A stretch of 64,000 nucleotides of DNA from Vreelandella neptunia (GTDB lineage: Bacteria; Pseudomonadota; Gammaproteobacteria; Pseudomonadales; Halomonadaceae): NCBI RefSeq assembly GCF_034479615.1, contig NZ_CP140255.1, positions 4,154,001 to 4,218,000 on the forward strand. Direction: 5' to 3'. This document shows, piece after piece, positions 1-8,352 of this stretch. How positions within the stretch are numbered: the first letter of the stretch is position 1; every line of letters begins with the position of its first letter. A program made the position numbers and the translations under genes. The notes beneath the pieces were generated by a model, which worked only from the letters and a program-made list of their open reading frames with translations, was not told the origin of the DNA and did not search any database.

Positions 1-913
1 AGTAGAGCGGCAGAATCATAAAAGGCAGCAGAATATGCGTCATGGCAATGATCGTGCCCATCTTGTTGTGGATCATCTGCCAGCGAGCCTCATCGGCGAT
101 CACACCGAGGGCCACCATGACGTCATTGAGCACGCCCTGGGACTGCAGGATGGCGATCCAGGTGGTGGTGCGCACCAGCAGCGAGGTCCAGAACGGCAGC
201 AGCACCAGAATCATCAGCAGGTTGGAGTGACGCATCGGCAGATTCGCCAGCAGGAAGGCCACCGGAAAGCCGAGCACCAGCGTCAGCCCCGTGATGACGG
301 CGCTCATCCACAGCGTTCGCCAAAACAGCGTGGCGTGAATCTGCATATATTCCGGCACCTTGACGATCTCGCCGTCCGGGCTCAACTGGCGATCCATCGC
401 CGCCAGATAATACGACATCGTGTAAGGAGACGCCTCGCGCTGGATCAGCTTCCAGGTATCGAGCTCTCCCCAGGTATCGTTGACCTCAATGAGCGACTCA
501 CGATAGGGCGGCTCCAGTGTGCCGACGCGGCGCGCCGTGCGGCTGATGGTCGAACGCATGCCCGACTTTTCGTAGTTCAGTCGGCTGGACAGAAGCCCCA
601 GATTGCGTTCCTGCTGGCCTTCGCGGAGATCCTCGGCCAAGGCGGCAAAGACGGCTTCATCGGGTAACGACTCACCGTTCCAGCCTTCCAGCGCGGAAAC
701 GGTGCGGGATAAATGGGTAGACACTTCCGGGTTATCGACACTGCGCCAAAGCATTTCGAACAAGGGCATCAGAAAGGCGATAAACAGGAATACCAGTAGC
801 GGTGCCACCAGCAACAGCGCCTTGATTTTCGAGCGTCGCACGGTACGACGCAGACTGACCTTGAGCGGCACACCATCGGCCGTTGTCAGAGGAGCGGCAG
901 GCGGTTCGGACAC
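1..913 (-). CDS. ABC transporter permease, PotB-like (3' end outside window)
   Basis: Inner-membrane permease of a polyamine/opine-type ABC importer. The first 304 codons are present and the gene runs off the left edge. I chose a GTG start at 913, preceded by ACGGAGA about 8 bases upstream, because no in-frame ATG lies nearby. A short cytoplasmic N-terminus is followed by a first membrane helix (about residues 30-55, rich in Leu, Val and Phe). A long periplasmic region comes next, and then the helices of the binding-protein-dependent permease domain. A large loop between helix 1 and the core is usual in PotB-like proteins. It follows the substrate-binding protein gene on the same strand with a 90-base gap, so one operon is likely. 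A PotC-like partner is expected beyond the edge. The substrate cannot be read from sequence. Confidence 0.85.
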   Translation of the reverse strand, partial: MSEPPAAPLTTADGVPLKVSLRRTVRRSKIKALLLVAPLLVFLFIAFLMPLFEMLWRSVDNPEVSTHLSRTVSALEGWNGESLPDEAVFAALAEDLREGQQERNLGLLSSRLNYEKSGMRSTISRTARRVGTLEPPYRESLIEVNDTWGELDTWKLIQREASPYTMSYYLAAMDRQLSPDGEIVKVPEYMQIHATLFWRTLWMSAVITGLTLVLGFPVAFLLANLPMRHSNLLMILVLLPFWTSLLVRTTTWIAILQSQGVLNDVMVALGVIADEARWQMIHNKMGTIIAMTHILLPFMILPLY

Positions 914-1003
914 GTAGGTATCTCCGTCAGGCGAAAGAAGCGACCAGCAACGGTCGGCTATCGGCAGGCCGCCGCCCGATGGTCACCGGGCGGCGGCAGC
1001 GCC

Positions 1004-2113
1004 TTACTGGGACAGCCAGGCGTTGAAGCGCTGGGTCAGCTCATCGTTGTAGTCGGCCCAGAACAGGTCGTCTTTCTGCAGTGCCGTTGCGAAGTTCGGC
1101 CCGTAGGTCGGCATGTGCGGCGTCATCTCAATACCGGTTTCGGCATGGGTGGACACCAGCTCAGAGGAAGACTTGCGCGCCGGGCCATAGGAGATGTACT
1201 GGGCCTGATCAGCAAGGCGCTGGGTATCGGTGGCGAAATGCAGGTAATCCTTCACCTTGTCGAGCTTGCCGGTGGGCACAACCCAGCCATCCAGCTCGAA
1301 CACCTGCGCATCCCAAATGATCTCAAAGGGCTGGTCTTCGGTGACCATGGCATTGAAGATACGGCCATTATAGGCAGAGGCAAAGGCGACTTCCTGATCG
1401 GCTAGCAGCTGAGGCGGTTGGGCACCCTCTTCCCACCAGATGACTTCATCCTTGATGGTATCCAGCTTGGCGAAGGCACGCTGCACGCCTTCTTCGGTCT
1501 CAAGCATGGCGTAGACCTCATCACGATCGACGCCATCGGCGATCAAGGCCCATTCCATGTTGTTGATCGGCTTGCGCAGCAGGGCCCGCTTGCCGGGATA
1601 GTTTTCCAGGTCGAAGACATCCTCGATGGTGCTGGGCTGATCGTCCTCGGGGAACATCTCGCTGTTGAAGGCGACGATATTGGAATAGACGATAGAGGCC
1701 ACGAAGCAGTCACCCAAGGCACCGTCGACGAAGTCCTCGCTGGGCGGCGTGCCATCCGGCGCGTCGGCCAGCAGTTCATCATGGTCGAGCGGCTCGATAA
1801 GGCCTTCGGCACAGGCGATCATGGCATCGGCGGGAAGCATGTCGACCAGATCCCAGGTCACGTTGCCGGCCTGGGATTGCGCGCGCAGTCCGGCCAGGGC
1901 ATTACCGCTGCGGTCGATATTGACGATCTCGTCGCCGGTCTTCTCCATCCACGGCTTATCGTAGGCCTCGTGCTGGCTCATGCTGTAAGCACCGCCCCAG
2001 GACACAATGTTTAGCGTCTGCTGGGCATGGGCGCTGACCGCCACGGCCAGTGCCGAGACCCCCAGGGCAGCGACACCTGTCTTGACAATGCGATTGCTGA
2101 TGTTGATTTTCAT
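1004..2113 (-). CDS. ABC transporter periplasmic substrate-binding protein, PotD-like
   Basis: Periplasmic solute-binding protein of the spermidine/putrescine-type family, 369 residues. The start at 2113 is backed by GGAGA 7 bases upstream and by a clear signal peptide: basic MKINISNR, a hydrophobic stretch rich in Ala and Val, then cleavage near AHA-QQ. The mature protein opens with TLNIVSWGG, the usual first strand of this family, and continues as a type II periplasmic-binding fold. A longer frame reaching 2344 would overlap the ATPase gene and bury the signal peptide, so I rejected it. The gene lies between the ATPase and the permease on one strand. The ligand is unknown. The nearby betaine and C1 genes make a small cationic or quaternary amine attractive, but that is inference only. 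Confidence 0.88.
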   Translation of the reverse strand: MKINISNRIVKTGVAALGVSALAVAVSAHAQQTLNIVSWGGAYSMSQHEAYDKPWMEKTGDEIVNIDRSGNALAGLRAQSQAGNVTWDLVDMLPADAMIACAEGLIEPLDHDELLADAPDGTPPSEDFVDGALGDCFVASIVYSNIVAFNSEMFPEDDQPSTIEDVFDLENYPGKRALLRKPINNMEWALIADGVDRDEVYAMLETEEGVQRAFAKLDTIKDEVIWWEEGAQPPQLLADQEVAFASAYNGRIFNAMVTEDQPFEIIWDAQVFELDGWVVPTGKLDKVKDYLHFATDTQRLADQAQYISYGPARKSSSELVSTHAETGIEMTPHMPTYGPNFATALQKDDLFWADYNDELTQRFNAWLSQ

Positions 2114-2192
2114 AATAATTCTCCGTTTATTGTTGCCATCGCCGCCGACACCATTAGGTGCCGATAAACGGCGTACTTGACTGCCGTCCTGC

Positions 2193-3332
2193 TCATGCAT
2201 CCAGCGCGCGGCAATCGGAACTCGACCAGCCAACCTGAATGTGCTGGCCAGGACGCATAACGCCAAACCCTTGGGCATTGGGCGTTTTGAGAATAAATTC
2301 ATCATTGCCGCACACCGAAAGGCGCGTGCGCAGGTGGTCGCCAAGGTAGATGACCTCTTGCACCGTGGCGGTGAACTGGTTGTCGAACTGCTCTGCGGCG
2401 TCGTTGCGCATAATGCTGACCCGCTCGGGACGCAGCGATAGCGTCGTCCGCGAGCCCACGCCGCTCACCGCCACCGGTTTAGCAATCACGGTGTCGCCGC
2501 TGTCGAGTCGCACCTTGCAATTATCGCCGATGCGCTCGATGACCTCGCCAACCAGCCGATTGTTCTCGCCGATGAAATACGCCACGAAGGCATTTTCCGG
2601 TCGTTCGTAGAGTTCATCCGGTGAGGCCAACTGCTGCACAATGCCGTCGTTGAAGACCGCTATGCGGTCGGACATGGTCAGTGCCTCGGTCTGGTCGTGG
2701 GTGACGTAGATCATGGTTACCCCGAGGCGGGCGTGAATGCGCTTGATCTCATACTGCATCTCTTCGCGAAGATTCTTGTCCAGCGCGCCCAGCGGCTCAT
2801 CCATCAACACCAGCTCAGGCTCGAACACCAGCGCCCTGGCCAATGCCACGCGCTGCTGCTGGCCGCCGGAGAGCTGCGCAGGGCGGCGGTCACCAAACTC
2901 TTCAAGGCGCACCATGGCCAGTGCATTGGCGACTTTTTCCTTGATCTCCGCCTTGCTGAGGTGGCGCACCTCGAGCGGGAAAGCAAGGTTCTCGGCCACC
3001 GTCATGTGCGGGAACAGCGCATAGTTTTGAAAGACCATGCCAATGCCGCGCTTGTGCGGCGGCAAGCCACTGATCGGCTCGTCTTTGAGCAGAATCTCGC
3101 CGTGGGTAGGGGTTTCGAAGCCTGCCATCATCATCAGGCAGGTGGTCTTTCCGGAGCCCGAAGGCCCCAGCAGGGTGACGAATTCACCCTTTCGGATATC
3201 AAGATTGAAGTCCTTGACGACCAGTTCGACACCGTCATAGCTCTTCTGGACATTGACGAAGCGGGCAAAACTCGACGGCTCTTCCGTGGTTGCCGCACTC
3301 GCCTCCCCAGCGTCTGCAAGGGTCTCGTTCAT
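2193..3332 (-). CDS. ABC transporter ATP-binding protein, PotA-like
   Basis: Cytoplasmic ATPase that powers the adjacent importer, 379 residues. Walker A GPSGSGKTT lies near residue 56, the signature LSGGQQQRVALARAL in the middle third, and Walker B LVLMDEPLGALD just after it. The switch histidine is in IYVTHDQTEA. The C-terminal third is a TOBE-type regulatory domain, typical of PotA/MalK-type ATPases. Two ATGs lie 6 bases apart. I chose the second (3332) because ACGGGGA is then correctly spaced, while it abuts the first. The gene is first in an operon with the binding protein (80-base gap) and the permease. A terminator upstream separates it from the formate dehydrogenase genes, so it needs its own promoter in 3333-3560. 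Confidence 0.92.
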   Translation of the reverse strand: MNETLADAGEASAATTEEPSSFARFVNVQKSYDGVELVVKDFNLDIRKGEFVTLLGPSGSGKTTCLMMMAGFETPTHGEILLKDEPISGLPPHKRGIGMVFQNYALFPHMTVAENLAFPLEVRHLSKAEIKEKVANALAMVRLEEFGDRRPAQLSGGQQQRVALARALVFEPELVLMDEPLGALDKNLREEMQYEIKRIHARLGVTMIYVTHDQTEALTMSDRIAVFNDGIVQQLASPDELYERPENAFVAYFIGENNRLVGEVIERIGDNCKVRLDSGDTVIAKPVAVSGVGSRTTLSLRPERVSIMRNDAAEQFDNQFTATVQEVIYLGDHLRTRLSVCGNDEFILKTPNAQGFGVMRPGQHIQVGWSSSDCRALDA

Positions 3333-3560
3333 GCACATTCCCCGTTAAAAGTTCCGTTGCGCCAAGGTCAGTGCGCGACTCCACATACCTGCCCCACGCA
3401 CCCTTTGGAACTCTGTTGATTTATATTTTTTTACTAATGCTTGGTAACGACCATAAGGCGAGATTACATCGCATTACAATTTTTGAGGGGACAATTAGCG
3501 TTGAATATCAACCTGTCACAAGCGCAGCAACGTCAACTAGGGAAGCGGTTTGACCATGCC

Positions 3561-3599
3561 TGGAAATAAAAATGCCCATGGAATCTTCCTCCATGGGCA
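3561..3599 (-). terminator. Rho-independent terminator after the formate dehydrogenase genes
   Basis: Perfect 10-bp inverted repeat (TGCCCATGGA / TCCATGGGCA, arms 3573-3582 and 3590-3599, 7-base loop). On the minus strand it is followed at once by TTTTTATTT. It lies 22 bases past the alpha-subunit stop. The rest of 3333-3620 holds only the presumed promoter of the ABC operon. Confidence 0.85.
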
Positions 3600-3620
3600 G
3601 GGGTGGGGAGTCGTGATCGA

Positions 3621-6455
3621 TCAGGCCACGTCCGAGCGGCTCAGTCGGCAGGCGGCGTACTTGAACTCGGGAATTTTCCCGAACGGATCCAGCGCCGGAT
3701 TGGTGAGTAGATTCGCCGCCGCTTCGCCGTAACAGAAGGGCACGAAAACCATGCCTTCGGGCATTCCCGGGTCGGTTCTCGCCTTGAGGGTGATGGATCC
3801 TCGCCGGGTGGCAATGGTCAGATCATCGCCCGGGGCGATACCCAGTCGGATAAACTCAGCGGGCGCCAGGCTCGCCACGGCTTCCGGCTCCAGGTCATCG
3901 AGCACTTTGGCACGGCGGGTCATGGAACCCGTGTGCCAGTGCTCCAGCTGGCGACCGGTGGTCAGCACCGTAGGATAGTCGTTATCTACCGGCTCATCCG
4001 GTGGCAGCGGGCGCGTAGGCGCGAACTTCGCACGACCACTGACGGTTGGGAAGGCCTCGCTGAAGACCACGTCGTGCCCAGGTGCGTCCTCCGCTGGGCA
4101 GGGATAGGTCACCGACTGCTCGCGCTCCAAACGCTCCCAGGAAATATGGTCGAGAGAGGCCATGCCTTGTTTCATCTCGGCGAAGACGTCCCGTGGATGC
4201 TGGTAATTCCAGTCCAGGCCAAAGCGTTTGGCGATTTCCTGGATAATCCACCAGTCCGGCTTGGCCTGGCCCGGTAGCGGCAACGCCGCACGTCCCATCT
4301 GCACTTGCCGATTGGTGTTGGTGACGGTGCCGTTTTTCTCAGGCCAGGCGGATGCAGGCAGGATGACATCGGCAAACTGGGCAGTCTCCGTGACAAACAG
4401 ATCCTGCACCACCAGATGTTCCAGCTTGGCCAGGGCGGCCCGGGCATGGGCCAGATCCGGGTCGGACATCGCCGGGTTTTCGCCCTGGATATACATGCCG
4501 CGAATGGTGCCCGCGGTGATGGCATCCATGATTTCCACCACGGTGAGACCCGGCGTGGGATCCAGTTTGGTATTCCACAGCTCTTCGAACGCCGCACGAA
4601 CCTGATCATCATTGACCGGCTGGTAGTCGGGCATGACCATGGGAATCAGGCCGGCATCAGAAGCCCCTTGAACGTTGTTCTGCCCCCGCAAAGGGTGCAG
4701 GCCGGTGCCAGGGCGACCGGTCTGGCCGCAGGCCAAGGCCAGCGAGATCAGGCAGCGGGCGTTATCGGTACCGTGGGTGTGCTGGGAAATGCCCATGCCC
4801 CAGAAAATCATTGCCCGCTCGGCGTTGGCATATAGCCTGGCCACTTCGCGAATGGTCTCGGGCTCAACGCCGCACAGGCCGCTCATCGCTTCGGGGGTCA
4901 TGTCCACAGTATGCGTCTTCAATGCCTCAAAGCCTTCGGTATGCTCGGCGATATAGGCCGTGTCATAAAGCTCTTCGCTGATGATCACATTGAGAATGGC
5001 ATTAAACAGCGCCACATCGGCGCCGGGTGAAAAGCGCACGCTCAGGTGGGCATAGGCATCCAGCGACTGACCACGGGGGTCGAGAATCACTATCTTGGTA
5101 CCGCGTTTGGCGGCCTGTTTAAAGAAGGTGGCCGCCACCGGATGGTTTACCGCGGGATTACAGCCGGTAAGAATCACCACGTCGGCCTGGCTGGCCTGCA
5201 TAAAGGAGGCGGTTACCGAGCCTGAACCAATACACTCCATGAGTGCCGCCACGGAGCTTGCGTGGCATAAGCGGGTACAGTGATCCACATGGTTGGAGCC
5301 AAAGCCGGTACGCACCAGCTTCTGGAACAGCCACGCCTCTTCGTTGGAACACTTGGCGCTGCCGAACCCCGCCAGGGCATCAGGGCCATGGGCCGCTTTA
5401 AGGTTCACAAGCCCGCTGGCGGCAGCCTCCAGGGCTTCGTCCCAGCTCGCCTCGCGGAAATGCGTCAAGGGCTTGGCTGGGTCGAAGTCCGGGTCGATTC
5501 CTTTTGCGACACCCTCGCGACGAATCAGCGGAGTAACAAGCCGGGATGGATGGCGCGGATAGTCATAGCCGAAGCGGCCTTTAACGCATAGCCGGTTCTC
5601 GTTAGAGGGGCCGTCGCGGCCCTCCACATAAAGGATCTCATCGTCCTTGATATGGTAGGTGAGCTGACAGCCAACCCCGCAGTAGGGGCATACCGAGTCG
5701 ACCTTACGGTCGGCGACGGCAGAATCGCCGTGGCCCGCCTGATCGACCAGGGTAGCGGGCATCAGGGCGCCGGTGGGGCAGGCCTGAACGCACTCGCCAC
5801 AGGCCACGCAGGTGCTATCCCCCATAGGGTCGTCGAAATCAAACACGATCTTGGACGCCGCCCCCCGGTGAGCCAAGCCAATCACGTCGTTAACCTGTAC
5901 TTCGCGACAGGCGCGCACACACAGGTTGCACTCGATGCAGGCGTCAAGATTGACGCGCATGGCCGAGTGGCTGCTGTCCTGCGCCATGCTATCCGCCCGG
6001 GACGCCACATGGTGCACGGTGGGCGCCTCACGCTCTTCGCGCCTGGGCAGCTTGCGGCGCACCGCCGTGGCATCAATGGCGAGCTGGTCAGCCATGGCCC
6101 AGAAATGGCTTGAGCTGTCGGGGCTCGCTTCCCGCTCGGGCTGATCGACCACCAGCATTTCCATGACCATCTTGCGAGCGGTGTGCGCGCGTTCGGAGTT
6201 GGCGCTCTTGACCACCATACCGGGGGCCGCTTCGCGCAGACAGCTGGCGGCTAACGCCCGCTCGCCCTCGATTTCCACCATACAGGCGCGGCAGTTGCCG
6301 TCGGCGCGGTAGCCGCTGGCATCCTTGAAACACAGGTGGGGAATGGTCTCGCCGGCGCGCTTGGCTACCTGCCAGAGGCTTTCACCGGGGTAAGCGCTGA
6401 TTTCAACGCCGTCCAGCGTCAGGGTAAAGCGGTTGTTTGCGTTCTGTTCGCTCAT
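3621..6455 (-). CDS. NAD-dependent formate dehydrogenase alpha subunit (Mo/W-bis-MGD)
   Basis: Catalytic subunit of a soluble formate dehydrogenase, 944 residues, oxidising formate to CO2. An N-terminal [2Fe-2S] domain uses Cys42, 55, 58 and 72. A two-cluster ferredoxin domain uses Cys173/176/179/183 and 216/219/222/226. The molybdopterin domain begins with its own [4Fe-4S] site, Cys256/259/263/290, with Lys292 after it. The active-site pair is Cys397-His398 in RLCHASS, so this is a Cys enzyme and not selenocysteine. The C-terminal MGD-binding domain carries LTTGRQLEHWHTGSMTRR. No cysteine occurs between 72 and 173, so the NuoG-type Cys3His cluster is missing. It follows the beta subunit by 11 bases in one operon. 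The architecture resembles Methylobacterium FDH1. Whether Mo or W is used cannot be told. Confidence 0.93.
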   Translation of the reverse strand: MSEQNANNRFTLTLDGVEISAYPGESLWQVAKRAGETIPHLCFKDASGYRADGNCRACMVEIEGERALAASCLREAAPGMVVKSANSERAHTARKMVMEMLVVDQPEREASPDSSSHFWAMADQLAIDATAVRRKLPRREEREAPTVHHVASRADSMAQDSSHSAMRVNLDACIECNLCVRACREVQVNDVIGLAHRGAASKIVFDFDDPMGDSTCVACGECVQACPTGALMPATLVDQAGHGDSAVADRKVDSVCPYCGVGCQLTYHIKDDEILYVEGRDGPSNENRLCVKGRFGYDYPRHPSRLVTPLIRREGVAKGIDPDFDPAKPLTHFREASWDEALEAAASGLVNLKAAHGPDALAGFGSAKCSNEEAWLFQKLVRTGFGSNHVDHCTRLCHASSVAALMECIGSGSVTASFMQASQADVVILTGCNPAVNHPVAATFFKQAAKRGTKIVILDPRGQSLDAYAHLSVRFSPGADVALFNAILNVIISEELYDTAYIAEHTEGFEALKTHTVDMTPEAMSGLCGVEPETIREVARLYANAERAMIFWGMGISQHTHGTDNARCLISLALACGQTGRPGTGLHPLRGQNNVQGASDAGLIPMVMPDYQPVNDDQVRAAFEELWNTKLDPTPGLTVVEIMDAITAGTIRGMYIQGENPAMSDPDLAHARAALAKLEHLVVQDLFVTETAQFADVILPASAWPEKNGTVTNTNRQVQMGRAALPLPGQAKPDWWIIQEIAKRFGLDWNYQHPRDVFAEMKQGMASLDHISWERLEREQSVTYPCPAEDAPGHDVVFSEAFPTVSGRAKFAPTRPLPPDEPVDNDYPTVLTTGRQLEHWHTGSMTRRAKVLDDLEPEAVASLAPAEFIRLGIAPGDDLTIATRRGSITLKARTDPGMPEGMVFVPFCYGEAAANLLTNPALDPFGKIPEFKYAACRLSRSDVA

Positions 6456-6466
6456 GCTGGCCTCCT

Positions 6467-8185
6467 TTATCCCTTGACGATGACGTTCTGGGCGGCAAGT
6501 TCGCCGCGAAAATCCTTGAGCAGCCCCAGCACCGGGTTAGGCGCCGCCTGGCCGAGCCCGCAAATGGAGGCATCGATCATTACCTGGGAAAGCTGCGTCA
6601 TCAGCCCAGCATCCCATTCGTTGCGCTCAAGCAGGGAGAGCATTTTTTCCGTGCCCACCCGGCAGGGTGTGCATTGCCCACAGGACTCGTCAGCGAAGAA
6701 CGCCAGCAGATTGGTCGCGACCCCGCGCAGATCGTCCTGATCGGAGAGTACGATTACCGCCGCGGAACCGATAAAACAGCCGTGCTCCTGAAGGGTGTCA
6801 AAGTCGAGGGGGATATTGGCCTTGGCCGCCGGCAGAATGCCACCCGAGGCACCGCCGGGCAGATACGCCGCTAGTCGGTGGCCGTCAGCCATGCCGCCAC
6901 AATACTCGTCAACCAATTCGCTGAGCGTAATCCCCGCAGGCGCTAAATACACGCCTGGGCGCTTAACCCGGCCCGACACCGAGAAACTGCGCAGCCCTAC
7001 GCGGCCGTGGCGCCCCTGACTGGAGAAAGCCTCAGCGCCGCGCTGCCAGATCATCGGGATCCAGTAGACGGTCTCGACGTTATTGACCAGCGTTGGGCGG
7101 TCAAAGAGCCCCTTCTGAGCCACAAACGGAGGACGATGGCGGGGCTTGCCCGGCTTGCCTTCCAGGGACTCGATCATCGCCGACTCTTCGCCGCAGATAT
7201 AAGCCCCCGCGCCGCGGCGCAGCACGATGTAACCCGGCGTCACCAGGCCCGCGGCTTCAAGCTCGCCAATCGCCTCGCGCACCACGCTATGTAACGCTGG
7301 GTACTCATCGCGTAGGTAGATATACAGCGCCTCGGCGTCTACCGCCCAGGCACTGACCAAGGCCCCTTCAAGAAACTGGTGCGGTGAGCGCTCCAGGTAA
7401 TAGCGATCCTTGAAGGTACCGGGCTCGCCTTCGTCGGCGTTGATAGCGCAGTAGCGGGGGCCGGCCTCCTGGCGCACGAAATACCATTTTTTGAAGGTAG
7501 GGAAACCCGCGCCCCCCAAGCCGCGCAGATTGGCCTGCTGCATCGCTTCCATCAACGCTTCTACTGTAACGCTGCCGTCGCGACAGGCCTGGAGCAACGC
7601 CATACCGCCCTCGCGGCGATAGTCATCCAATCGCTGCCAGTCGACGGGATCCGGGTGAAAGTGGCCCTTTTCGATCACCGACGCGATCTGCGCCTGGGTG
7701 GCGAACGGCACATGGTGGTGGCCTACTTCGACTACCGGCGCCGTGTCGCAGCGCCCCATGCAGGGCGCCCTCAACACCCGTACCTGCTCGATATCCACGT
7801 TCGCTTCAAGCTGTGCCTTAAGCGCCTCAGCACCGGCCAACTGGCAGGTGAGGGAGTCGCAAACGCGAATGGTCACTGCCGGCGGCGGCAGCTGATCGTC
7901 GTGGACGACGTCAAAGTGGGCATAGAAAGTGGCCGTTTCGTAGACGGTCGCCATGGGCAAGTTCATGTAAGCCGCCAGGGCTCGCAAATCCGCCAGCAGT
8001 AGATGGCCTCGGGTGTCCTGAATGTTGTGTAAATGTTCAATGAGTAGGTCGCGGCGGCGCAGCGTGGCGTTCTGTCGTTCGTCGCCCAGCAGTTCACGCA
8101 ACCCCTCAAGAAGACTGGGATCGAGATCACGGCCGCGGGGCTTGCCGCGAAAGCGGCGCTTGGGGGTCACGGTCTGGACGGTCAT
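6467..8185 (-). CDS. Formate dehydrogenase beta subunit, fused NuoE-NuoF type (NADH/FMN)
   Basis: Diaphorase subunit that passes electrons from the alpha subunit to NAD+, 572 residues. The N-terminal third is a NuoE/24-kDa-like thioredoxin fold with a [2Fe-2S] site (CDSLTC and CMGRC). The remainder is NuoF-like, with FMN site GLGGAGFPTFKKW, NAD site GAGAYICGEES and [4Fe-4S] motif ESCGQCTPCRVGT. Gamma and beta subunits, separate in FdsGB enzymes, are therefore one chain, as in Methylobacterium FDH1. I chose the ATG at 8185 (MTVQTVTPKRRFRG). A GTG 54 bases upstream is possible, but it falls in the terminator of the preceding gene. First gene of the operon with the alpha subunit. Confidence 0.92.
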   Translation of the reverse strand: MTVQTVTPKRRFRGKPRGRDLDPSLLEGLRELLGDERQNATLRRRDLLIEHLHNIQDTRGHLLLADLRALAAYMNLPMATVYETATFYAHFDVVHDDQLPPPAVTIRVCDSLTCQLAGAEALKAQLEANVDIEQVRVLRAPCMGRCDTAPVVEVGHHHVPFATQAQIASVIEKGHFHPDPVDWQRLDDYRREGGMALLQACRDGSVTVEALMEAMQQANLRGLGGAGFPTFKKWYFVRQEAGPRYCAINADEGEPGTFKDRYYLERSPHQFLEGALVSAWAVDAEALYIYLRDEYPALHSVVREAIGELEAAGLVTPGYIVLRRGAGAYICGEESAMIESLEGKPGKPRHRPPFVAQKGLFDRPTLVNNVETVYWIPMIWQRGAEAFSSQGRHGRVGLRSFSVSGRVKRPGVYLAPAGITLSELVDEYCGGMADGHRLAAYLPGGASGGILPAAKANIPLDFDTLQEHGCFIGSAAVIVLSDQDDLRGVATNLLAFFADESCGQCTPCRVGTEKMLSLLERNEWDAGLMTQLSQVMIDASICGLGQAAPNPVLGLLKDFRGELAAQNVIVKG

Positions 8186-8226
8186 GGGGTACTCATTATT
8201 ATCTTGATCGGTTTTATACCGGATGA

Positions 8227-8254
8227 ACAAAAACGGCACCCCGCGGGGCGCCGT
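8227..8254 (-). terminator. Rho-independent terminator after formaldehyde dehydrogenase
   Basis: GC-rich hairpin ACGGCGCCCCGCGGGGTGCCGT (one mismatch) followed by TTTTTG on the minus strand. It separates the formaldehyde dehydrogenase transcript from the formate dehydrogenase operon, whose start lies about 40 bases downstream. Confidence 0.8.
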
Positions 8255-8293
8255 CTAGGGTCGCACTAACCTGCCCTAAGCCTGGGGTCAGGG

Positions 8294-8336
8294 CTTGTTA
8301 CTCAGGCCTTGTTGCTCAGTACTTACTTGCGCAGTA
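8294..8336. repeat. Three degenerate 14-15 bp tandem units
   Basis: Reading the plus strand: CTTGTTACTCAGGC, CTTGTTGCTCAGTA, CTTACTTGCGCAGTA, then a partial CTTCTT. They lie in the gap just past the formaldehyde dehydrogenase stop. No function is evident; replication slippage is the simplest origin. Confidence 0.5.
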
Positions 8337-8352
8337 CTTCTTAAATAAGCTA

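Noticed and set aside
35-667. 210-codon plus-strand frame at the left edge
   Set aside because: Antisense to the ABC permease; the composition (many His, Arg, Gln) is that of a shadow frame.
2114-2344. Extended N-terminus for the PotD-like binding protein
   Set aside because: It would overlap the ATPase gene and place a 77-residue stretch before a normal signal peptide; the ATG at 2113 has its own ribosome site.
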